In this document: piece by piece, positions 5,372 through 10,692 of the stretch
How positions within the stretch are numbered: position 1 is the stretch's first letter
Layout: every line of letters starts with the position of its first letter
Origin: Pseudomonadota bacterium
GTDB lineage: Bacteria; Pseudomonadota; Gammaproteobacteria; Steroidobacterales; Steroidobacteraceae
Length of the DNA: 10,692 nucleotides
NCBI GenBank assembly: GCA_021805275.1
Contig: JAJZFQ010000227.1
Span: forward strand, 1-10,692
Reading direction: 5' to 3'
Program-made: the position numbers and the translations under genes
Notes under the pieces: model-generated
Seen by the model: the letters and a program-made list of their open reading frames with translations, nothing else
Database searches by the model: none
Told to the model about the DNA's origin: nothing

Positions 5372-6988
5372 ATGACTGAAAATCGCTGGTGGCGGGGGGC
5401 GGTGATCTATCAGATCTATCCGCGCAGCTTTCAAGACAGTAATGGGGATGGGGTCGGGGACCTTCCGGGCATCATTGAGCGGCTCGATTACGTGGCCGGG
5501 CTCGATGTCGATGCCATCTGGGTGTCGCCGTTCTTCAAGTCCCCGATGGCGGATTTCGGCTACGACGTATCCGATTACCGCGCGGTCGACCCGATGTTCG
5601 GTGCGCTCGAGGACTTCGATCGACTGGTGAGCGAGGCGCACCGGCGTGGCCTGAAGGTGATGATCGACCAGGTCCTCAGCCACACCTCGGCGGAGCATCC
5701 TTGGTTCGAGGAGAGCCGCTCGAGCCGCACGAACCCCAAGGCCGACTGGTACGTCTGGGCCGATCCGCGCGAGGACGGCTCACCGCCAAACAACTGGCAG
5801 GCGATCTTCGGCGGCCCGGCTTGGCGCTGGGAGCCGCGGCGCCGGCAGTACTATCTGCACAATTTCCTCGATTCCCAGCCGGATCTTAACTTCCACAATC
5901 CCCAGGTGCCGGCCGCCATGCTGGAGAACCTGGAGTTCTGGTTGCGACGGGGCATTGACGGCGTGCGCCTCGATGCGATCAATTTCTGCTATCACGACCG
6001 GCGGCTGCGCGACAATCCGGCCAAGCCCGAGCGCGAGCGCACCGGGAGAGGCTTCAGTCCGGACAACCCGTACGCCTACCAGTACCACTGGTACAACAAC
6101 ACGCAGCCGGAGAATCTGGCGTTTCTCGAGCGGGTGCGCCGGCTGCTCGATGAGTATCCGGGCGTCGCGGCGCTGGGGGAGATCTCTTCCGAGGACTCCC
6201 TGGGGACCATGGCGGAGTACGTCGGGGAGCGCCGGCTGCACATGGCGTACTCGTTCGAGCTGCTCACCGATGAGTACCGCGCCGCGCACATCCGCACCAC
6301 GGTCGAGGCGCTCGAGCAGCGGATGCCGCACGGCTGGCCGTGCTGGACGATCTCCAATCACGACGTCGCCCGGGTGCTGACCCGCTGGGGCGGCGAGCAC
6401 GCCTCCCCTCGCCTCGCCACCCTGCTCAGCGCCATGGTCTGCTCGCTGCGCGGCTCGGTGTGCGTCTACCAGGGCGAGGAGCTCGGCCTGCCCGAGGCGG
6501 GCGTGCCGTACGAGGCCCTGCGCGACCCGTTCGGTATCGCGTTCTGGCCGAACTTCAAGGGTCGCGATGGCTGCCGAACCCCGATGCCGTGGCTCGATCG
6601 CAGCGGCGGGGGCTTCAGCCAGGGCGTGCCGTGGCTGCCGGTCCCGGCCGAACACCTGGCGCTCGCAGTCTCCCGCCAGGAGCACGACCCGGATTCGCCA
6701 CTGAACGGCTTCCGGCACTTCCTGCGCTGGCGACGCGAGCAACCCGCGCTGCGCTGGGGCGAGATCCGTTTCCTCGAGCTGCCCGAGCCGCTGCTCGGCT
6801 TCACTCGCGAGCTCGACGGTGAGCGCGTGCTCGCCGTGTTCAATCTGGGCGGGCAGGCGCAGCGGATCACGCTGCCGCTGCGCGCCTCGATGGCGGCACT
6901 GAACGGGCATGGCCTGCAGAGCGGACAGTTCGACGGCCCGGCCGCAGACCTCCCGCCACATGGTGTCCTGTTCGCAACAATATCCTGA
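5372..6988 (+). CDS. Cytoplasmic alpha-glucosidase, GH13 (subfamily 23-like)
   Basis: Predicted 538-residue retaining alpha-glucosidase cleaving short alpha-glucosides such as maltose. The N-terminus WWRGAVIYQIYPRSF and NGDGVGDLPGIIERLDY open the GH13 barrel. DQVLSHTS (99-106) is conserved region I. GVRLDAINF (197-205) carries nucleophile D201, ALGEISSE (267-274) the acid/base E270, and ISNHD (327-331) the transition-state Asp D331. These positions nearly coincide with D202/E271/D333 of the Halomonas H11 enzyme, and the sequence closely resembles the Xanthomonas alpha-glucosidase known for glucosylating phenols and alcohols. There is no signal peptide, so it acts in the cytoplasm. ATG 5372 is chosen because the family starts just before WWRGAVIY and the 37 codons upstream are operator DNA; the ribosome site is weak. 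Two operator copies precede it, 97 and 73 bases away, implying repression until sugar is present. The LacI gene follows 220 bp downstream. Confidence 0.95.
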   Translation: MTENRWWRGAVIYQIYPRSFQDSNGDGVGDLPGIIERLDYVAGLDVDAIWVSPFFKSPMADFGYDVSDYRAVDPMFGALEDFDRLVSEAHRRGLKVMIDQVLSHTSAEHPWFEESRSSRTNPKADWYVWADPREDGSPPNNWQAIFGGPAWRWEPRRRQYYLHNFLDSQPDLNFHNPQVPAAMLENLEFWLRRGIDGVRLDAINFCYHDRRLRDNPAKPERERTGRGFSPDNPYAYQYHWYNNTQPENLAFLERVRRLLDEYPGVAALGEISSEDSLGTMAEYVGERRLHMAYSFELLTDEYRAAHIRTTVEALEQRMPHGWPCWTISNHDVARVLTRWGGEHASPRLATLLSAMVCSLRGSVCVYQGEELGLPEAGVPYEALRDPFGIAFWPNFKGRDGCRTPMPWLDRSGGGFSQGVPWLPVPAEHLALAVSRQEHDPDSPLNGFRHFLRWRREQPALRWGEIRFLELPEPLLGFTRELDGERVLAVFNLGGQAQRITLPLRASMAALNGHGLQSGQFDGPAADLPPHGVLFATIS

Positions 6989-7020
6989 CGTATCGGCTCA
7001 TGATGCCCGGAAACGCCCCT

Positions 7021-7048
7021 CCAAACGTTGCGTTTACGCAACGTTTGG
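7021..7048. promoter_or_regulatory. Perfect inverted repeat between GH13 and lacI genes (operator or terminator)
   Basis: The 13-base arms CCAAACGTTGCGT and ACGCAACGTTTGG are exact inverses around TT. The repeat lies 32 bases after the GH13 stop and four bases before a -35-like box for the regulator. As RNA it could form a 12-pair stem with a TTTA loop followed by UAUUUU, a modest terminator. As DNA each arm carries AACGTT flanked by CAA/GCG, a CG-centred LacI-type half-arrangement, so it could be an autoregulatory or second operator. Both roles are possible together. Confidence 0.65.
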
Positions 7049-7052
7049 TATT

Positions 7053-7080
7053 TTGGACACTCGCCGGCATGATTTAGACT
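7053..7080 (+). promoter_or_regulatory. Possible promoter of the LacI-family regulator
   Basis: TTGGAC (7053-7058) and TAGACT (7075-7080) are separated by 16 bases and lie just after the perfect inverted repeat. TAGACT matches four of six consensus -10 bases; the -35 is weak. The position fits a separate transcript for the regulator and the small gene behind it. Confidence 0.35.
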
Positions 7081-7123
7081 AGGCTCCCTGCAGTGCCCAA
7101 TTCGAGGTAGGGGGGAGCGGCCG

Positions 7124-7216
7124 ATGGGCCGTGTGATCGCACATGCCGAACGGACAAGCCGCCGAGGCGGAACACACGCACACCCGACTGCAGCCGGAGG
7201 CCTGCGGGGTGCGTGA
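7124..7216 (+). CDS. Possible 30-residue leader peptide overlapping the lacI start
   Basis: An ATG at 7124 follows GGGGGAG (7111-7117) at a spacing of six bases, one of the best ribosome sites in the window. The frame runs 30 codons (MGRVIAHAERTSRRGG...) and stops at TGA 7214-7216, eight bases past the start of the lacI GTG at 7209 in another frame. The peptide is basic and resembles no known family. The likely role, if any, is translational coupling to lacI. It is unproven, and the G-rich stretch might be coincidental. Confidence 0.35.
   Translation: MGRVIAHAERTSRRGGTHAHPTAAGGLRGA
7196..7200 (+). promoter_or_regulatory. Ribosome-binding site fixing the LacI-family start at GTG 7209
   Basis: GGAGG with eight bases before GTG 7209. 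The in-frame ATG at 7143 has no such site, and the 22 residues it would add are not typical of LacI proteins. Confidence 0.75.
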
Positions 7217-8246
7217 TAAGCGCCGCAAGCCCAACTCGCTCGACATTGCCCACCTGGCGGGCGTGTCGCAGTCGACGGTCTCGCGCGCGCTGCGCGGCGA
7301 CCCGATGGTCTCCCCGGCGACCCGCGATCGTATTCTCGAGGTGGCCCGGGAACTCAACTACCACGTCGACAAGAACGCCTCGAGCCTGCGCCGCAAGCAC
7401 ACCGGAACGCTGGCGCTGTTGTTTTTCGAGGATCCGACCACCGACGACTCGGCAATCAACCCCTTCTTCCATTCGATGCTGGGCTCGATCATCCGCGCCT
7501 GCTCGCGCCAGGGTTACGATCTGCTCGTGTCGTTCCAGGATCTGCTGCGCGACTGGCTCGCCGACTACGAGGACAGCCACAAGGCCGACGGCATCATCCT
7601 GCTCGGTTACGGCGATTACCTCGCCTACCGCGAGCGACTCGAGGCGCTGATCGGGCACGGCGCACACCTGGTGCGATGGGGACAGCTCCTGCCTGATCAT
7701 CCGGGCGTCTCGATCGGCTGTGACAACGTGGCCGGCGGGCGACTCGCTGCCGAGCACCTGCTGCGCTGCGACCGGCGGCGCATTGCATTTCTCGGCGACA
7801 TCGCCGCCTCGGCACCGGAGATGGCGGACCGCTATCGCGGCTACCGCGAGACGCTGCTCGCCGCGGGCGTCACGCCCGATCCCGATCTGCAGGTGGGTGC
7901 CGTGTCGACCGAAGCCTCTGGCCATGCCGCGCTGCGCGCGCTGCTGGATCGCGGGTTGCCCTTCGATGCGGTGTTCGCCGCCAGCGACCTCATTGCCATT
8001 GGCGCGCTGGGGGCGCTCGCCGCCGCCGGACGGCGGGTTCCGGAGGACGTCGCAGTGGTCGGCTTCGATGGCCTTCCGATGGGCGCGGTGACCCGCCCGG
8101 CGCTGACCACCGTGTCACAGAACACCAAACGCGCCGGCGAGGTCCTGGTGCAGAGTCTGATCACCCAGATCGAAGGCCGGCCGGCGGAGAACATGATCCT
8201 CGCGCCGCAGTTGCTGGTGCGCGAGTCCTGCGGCGGGGCCGCATGA
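7209..8246 (+). CDS. LacI-family transcriptional regulator, probable repressor of the locus
   Basis: Predicted 345-residue sugar-responsive repressor. The helix-turn-helix lies at residues 10-29 (SLDIAHLAGVSQSTVSRALR), followed by the usual ATRDRILEVARELNY and hinge (NASSLRRKHTG). The rest is a periplasmic-binding-protein-like effector domain ending in FAASDLIAIGAL and VPEDVAVVGFDG. GTG 7209 is used because GGAGG lies eight bases upstream and the resulting length and MRDKRRKPNSLDIA start are normal for the family; ATG 7143 is in frame but has no ribosome site. It sits behind the GH13 gene with its own possible promoter and overlaps the next gene by ATGA. The CG-centred motifs before the GH13, receptor and GH31-like genes are its likely targets. 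The effector is probably the sugar or glycoside handled by the locus. Family assignment is certain; targets and effector are inferred. Confidence 0.93.
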   Translation: MRDKRRKPNSLDIAHLAGVSQSTVSRALRGDPMVSPATRDRILEVARELNYHVDKNASSLRRKHTGTLALLFFEDPTTDDSAINPFFHSMLGSIIRACSRQGYDLLVSFQDLLRDWLADYEDSHKADGIILLGYGDYLAYRERLEALIGHGAHLVRWGQLLPDHPGVSIGCDNVAGGRLAAEHLLRCDRRRIAFLGDIAASAPEMADRYRGYRETLLAAGVTPDPDLQVGAVSTEASGHAALRALLDRGLPFDAVFAASDLIAIGALGALAAAGRRVPEDVAVVGFDGLPMGAVTRPALTTVSQNTKRAGEVLVQSLITQIEGRPAENMILAPQLLVRESCGGAA

Positions 8247-8749
8247 CGCACACCTACCTGCTCGAACCGGGCATCTGGAGCGGCCGCGGAACCTTTTGGC
8301 GCGAGGACGGCGAGCCGCTGCTGGCCGAGTGCCGCACCGAGGTCACCCACCAGAACCACTGCTGGCTGGTCGCCGGATCCCTGAAGGTCCTCGGCTCCCC
8401 ACCGGTCGAGTTCCGCAATGCCTACTCGATCGAGCCGCCGGCGAAGAAGGGCGGCTGCCTGCGCTGGATCTCGGAGAACGCCACGCTCGGCAAGGTCCAG
8501 GGCACTTTCTCGGTACTCGAGCGATGCATCCTGTCGGTGTACAGCTGCGCGGCGACCGGCTATCACGGCGCGGAGCATTACGGCCAGATCGACGCCAGCC
8601 GCTACCAGGCCTCCGGCGTGCTGCTCCTCGAGACCCGCCGACTCTCCTCGTGGGAGATCGTGCTTACACGCGAAGCAGCCCCAGGAGCCGGCTCATCGGC
8701 ACATAGTGATCCACCAGCAGCGCCGCGAACAGCCACATCAGGTAGCTGA
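8243..8749 (+). CDS. Uncharacterised small soluble protein co-translated with the LacI regulator
   Basis: Function not recognised. The 168-residue frame starts with ATGA overlapping the lacI stop, so the two are probably translationally coupled. There is no signal peptide or membrane segment. The composition, with many aromatic residues and alternating strands ([62 protein letters not shown]), suggests a small all-beta barrel of the lipocalin or fatty-acid-binding-like kind. A natural end would be after SSWEIVLTR (about residue 143). From residue 141 on the sequence is antisense to ctaB and becomes low-complexity Ala/Pro/Ser/Thr-rich, so the tail is probably read-through after loss of an earlier stop. 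Overlap with ctaB is 86 bp. Operon context suggests ligand binding or modification in the same sugar/aromatic pathway, but this is a guess. Confidence 0.75.
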   Translation: MTHTYLLEPGIWSGRGTFWREDGEPLLAECRTEVTHQNHCWLVAGSLKVLGSPPVEFRNAYSIEPPAKKGGCLRWISENATLGKVQGTFSVLERCILSVYSCAATGYHGAEHYGQIDASRYQASGVLLLETRRLSSWEIVLTREAAPGAGSSAHSDPPAAPRTATSGS

Positions 8750-9587
8750 TCGAGTAACGGAACAGCCGCATCGGCAGGTGTGGCTGCGGGGCGAACTTCA
8801 GGCGCACCGCGTAGGCGAGGAAGCGCACCCCGAGCGCGAGCGCCGCGACCAGGTAGATCAGCCCGCTCATGCCCGTGATGAACGGCAGCAGCGTCACCAC
8901 CAGCAGCAGCACCGAGTACAGCAGAATCTGCAGACGCGTGTACTCCACGCCGTGCGTGACCGGCAGCATCGGGATGCCGACGCGCGCGTACTCGTCCTTG
9001 CGCGCGATGGCGAGCGCCCAGAAGTGCGGCGGCGTCCACACGAAGATGATCAGAAACAGCAGCAGCGCATGCGGATCGACGGTGTTGGTCACGGCCGCCC
9101 AGCCGAGAATCGGCGGCGCCGCGCCGGCCGCCCCGCCGATGACGATGTTCTGCGGAGTCGCACGCTTCAGCCAGCCGGTGTAGATCACCGCATAGCCGAT
9201 CAGCGACGCGAAGGTCAGCACCGCGGTGAGCGGATTGACCAGGATCGAGAGAATCGTCATGGCGAGCACGCCAAGCGCAGCGGCGAACAGCAACGCATTG
9301 CGCTCGGTCAGCTGCCCGCGCGGCAACGGCCGCGAGCGGGTCCGTGACATCTGCTCATCGATGCGCCGGTCGAGCACGTGGTTGATCGCCGCGGCGCAGG
9401 CCGCCGCGAGCGCGATGCCGAACGTGCCCCACACCACCGCGCGCAGCGGCGGCCAGCCGGGGCTCGCCAGCAGCGTGCCGACCAGCGCGGTGAAGGTGAT
9501 GAGCGCGACGATGCGCGGCTTGGTGAGCTCCAGGTAGCGGCGCCAGGCGATTGGCGCGGCGCTGGCGAGTTCCGAGAGACTGTTCAC
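8664..9587 (-). CDS. ctaB: Protoheme IX farnesyltransferase (heme O synthase)
   Basis: Predicted 307-residue inner-membrane prenyltransferase that adds farnesyl to heme B, giving heme O for cytochrome oxidase; also called cyoE. Family motifs are complete: LTKPRI (21-26); the prenyl-diphosphate-binding N-x3-D-x3-D (N69, D73, D77) within [38 protein letters not shown] (136-152); and [17 protein letters not shown] (184-200). Hydrophobic segments fill the rest, consistent with the usual nine or so membrane helices. The start is GTG 9587, whose first bases overlap the ctaA stop (GTGA), so translation is coupled. The open frame continues far upstream to 10187, but that part is ctaA read out of frame. 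Length matches the family. It converges on the small gene 8243-8749. Being paired with heme A synthase, it serves an aa3-type oxidase. Confidence 0.97.
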   Translation of the reverse strand: MNSLSELASAAPIAWRRYLELTKPRIVALITFTALVGTLLASPGWPPLRAVVWGTFGIALAAACAAAINHVLDRRIDEQMSRTRSRPLPRGQLTERNALLFAAALGVLAMTILSILVNPLTAVLTFASLIGYAVIYTGWLKRATPQNIVIGGAAGAAPPILGWAAVTNTVDPHALLLFLIIFVWTPPHFWALAIARKDEYARVGIPMLPVTHGVEYTRLQILLYSVLLLVVTLLPFITGMSGLIYLVAALALGVRFLAYAVRLKFAPQPHLPMRLFRYSISYLMWLFAALLVDHYVPMSRLLGLLRV

Positions 9588-10645
9588 CGCGCTACGCCCG
9601 ACGGAAGGCCCGAGCGACGCAGCGAGCGCAATTTGTGCACCAGCGCGAGCAGTGCGATCAGCAGCACCGCGGCGCCGCCGGTGTGCGCCGTCGTGATCAG
9701 CAGCGGGAAGCTCTCGAGCACCATGGTGATGCCGATGGCGAGCTGCAGAATGAGTGCGGCCAGCACCGCGTAGGCGTACGGACGGGCCGCCGCGAGCGAG
9801 CGGCGACTGATGGTGTAGCCGCAGGCGCCGCCGAGCACCACCGTGACCGCGAGTGCACCGAGCCGGTGGGTGAAGTGGATCGCCACGCGCGCCGCATTGG
9901 GCAGGATGCCGCCCTGAAAATCGACCCAGAGGCTGCGCCAGAGCACGAACGCGTCGCGGAAATCCATGTGCGGCGGCCACCAGTAACCCTGGCAGGTCGG
10001 GAAATCCGGGCACGCGTACTGCGCGTAGTTGGCGCTGGTCCAGGCGCCGAGGAAGAACTGCACCGCCAGCACCGCGAGCCCGATGAGCGAGAGCCGGTAC
10101 GCGAGCCGCAGGGCCGCGGCGGCCGGGGCCGGCGGGGGCCGGCTGGACGCACTCGCATCGCGCTGCAGCGTCAGCCACATCCACCACAGCAGACCGAGGG
10201 TGGTCATGCCGAACAGCAGGTGCAGCGTGACGATCGGCGGTTTCAGCAGCCAGGTCACCGTGAACATCCCGAGCACCGCCTGCACCATGACGGTCGCGAA
10301 CAGCACCAGCGCGTACGCACTCCCGACGATCCGGCCGCGCGAGGCAATGGCGAGCGCCGTGATGAGCAGAATCAGGACCCCGAGCGTGCCCGCCACGTAG
10401 CGGTGGATCATCTCATGCCAGGCGTCATCGACGTTCAGCGGGCGTCCCGGATAGCGCGCCTGCGCGCTCGCGCTGTCGGCCGCGCCGATCGGCGTCAAGT
10501 GGCCGTAGCATTCCGGCCAGTCCGGACAGCTGATCCCAGAGTTTGTCAGGCGCGTGTAGGCCCCGAGCAGGATCACTGCGAAGCACAGCAGCACGCCGGC
10601 CAGTGACAGGCCGCGAATCCAGCGCTCGACGGATGCGGGGATCAA
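9584..10645 (-). CDS. ctaA: Heme A synthase (Cox15/CtaA family)
   Basis: Predicted integral inner-membrane enzyme converting heme O to heme A by oxidising a methyl group to formyl. It has about eight hydrophobic helices in two similar halves. Conserved histidines for heme binding are visible: HEMIHR (H77, H81), TLHLLFG (H142), HFTHR (H257, H260) and TAHTGG (H321). Each half has a Cys pair in an outer loop, SCPDWPEC and ACPDFPTC. The start is placed at TTG 10645 because GGAGG lies nine bases upstream, giving 353 residues. The frame stays open to ATGs at 10684 and 10690, which lack a visible ribosome site and would add 13 or 15 basic residues; a start beyond the window cannot be excluded. The stop overlaps the ctaB start by four bases. 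The ctaA-ctaB order is common in aerobic proteobacteria with cytochrome c oxidase. Confidence 0.96.
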   Translation of the reverse strand: MIPASVERWIRGLSLAGVLLCFAVILLGAYTRLTNSGISCPDWPECYGHLTPIGAADSASAQARYPGRPLNVDDAWHEMIHRYVAGTLGVLILLITALAIASRGRIVGSAYALVLFATVMVQAVLGMFTVTWLLKPPIVTLHLLFGMTTLGLLWWMWLTLQRDASASSRPPPAPAAAALRLAYRLSLIGLAVLAVQFFLGAWTSANYAQYACPDFPTCQGYWWPPHMDFRDAFVLWRSLWVDFQGGILPNAARVAIHFTHRLGALAVTVVLGGACGYTISRRSLAAARPYAYAVLAALILQLAIGITMVLESFPLLITTAHTGGAAVLLIALLALVHKLRSLRRSGLPSGVAR

Positions 10646-10654
10646 GAAACGGTA

Positions 10655-10659
10655 CCTCC
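10655..10659 (-). promoter_or_regulatory. Ribosome-binding site supporting a TTG start for ctaA
   Basis: GGAGG on the minus strand, nine bases before TTG 10645. It is the only strong site near the beginning of ctaA and favours the shorter protein over the ATG starts at 10684 and 10690. Confidence 0.45.
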
Positions 10660-10692
10660 GGAAGGGTCGAGTATGGTAGCGCATCGCCATCG

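Noticed and set aside
5780..6961. 393-codon minus-strand open frame opposite the GH13 gene
   Set aside because: The GH13 frame is unmistakable and the antisense product has biased composition and no domain.
9588..10187. 200-residue N-terminal extension of heme O synthase
   Set aside because: This stretch is ctaA read in another frame. It is Arg/Gly/Ala-rich, and the true start is the GTG that overlaps the ctaA stop.
1..10692. Mobile element, prophage, CRISPR or RNA gene
   Set aside because: No transposase, integrase, direct-repeat array, tRNA-like cloverleaf or rRNA segment was found. The only repeats are the short operators and dyads listed.

Overview
The window is GC-rich, tightly packed bacterial DNA. 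Three traits point to a gammaproteobacterium of the Xanthomonadales/Nevskiales/Steroidobacteraceae type, with a Caulobacter-like alphaproteobacterium less likely: a TonB-dependent receptor of the Xanthomonas/Caulobacter type, a GH13 alpha-glucosidase very like the Xanthomonas enzymes, and a ctaA-ctaB pair for an aa3-type cytochrome oxidase. The taxonomic call is inference from protein style only.

Layout. The minus strand from about 5044 down to 1 carries a large TonB-dependent receptor, an intact flavin-dependent halogenase of the 'tryptophan halogenase' family, and the start of a secreted, probably GH31, glycosidase that runs off the left edge. A 327-bp intergenic region (5045-5371) separates these from a plus-strand unit: a cytoplasmic GH13 alpha-glucosidase, a LacI-family regulator, and an uncharacterised small protein whose start overlaps the regulator's stop. 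The right end holds a minus-strand pair, ctaA (heme A synthase) and ctaB/cyoE (heme O synthase). This housekeeping pair converges on, and overlaps, the end of the small gene.

How it fits together. The left 8.7 kb reads as one alpha-glucoside uptake-and-degradation locus. The receptor would bring an alpha-glucoside across the outer membrane, the exported glycosidase would trim it in the periplasm, and the GH13 enzyme would split the product in the cytoplasm. No inner-membrane transporter is in the window. A 15-bp motif, ATGAATACGTATGCG or a one-base variant, occurs four times: once before the GH31-like gene, once before the receptor and twice before the GH13 gene. It reads in the direction of the downstream gene each time. 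It has the CG-centred core typical of LacI-family operators, so it is probably the operator of the local regulator. The halogenase is the odd member. It keeps all family catalytic residues and is flanked by two of these operators, which ties halogenation chemistry to sugar-responsive control.

Several starts are re-assigned here from ribosome-binding sites. The receptor starts at GTG 5044, LacI at GTG 7209, ctaB at GTG 9587 and ctaA probably at TTG 10645. No tRNA, rRNA, CRISPR array, insertion sequence or phage gene was seen.
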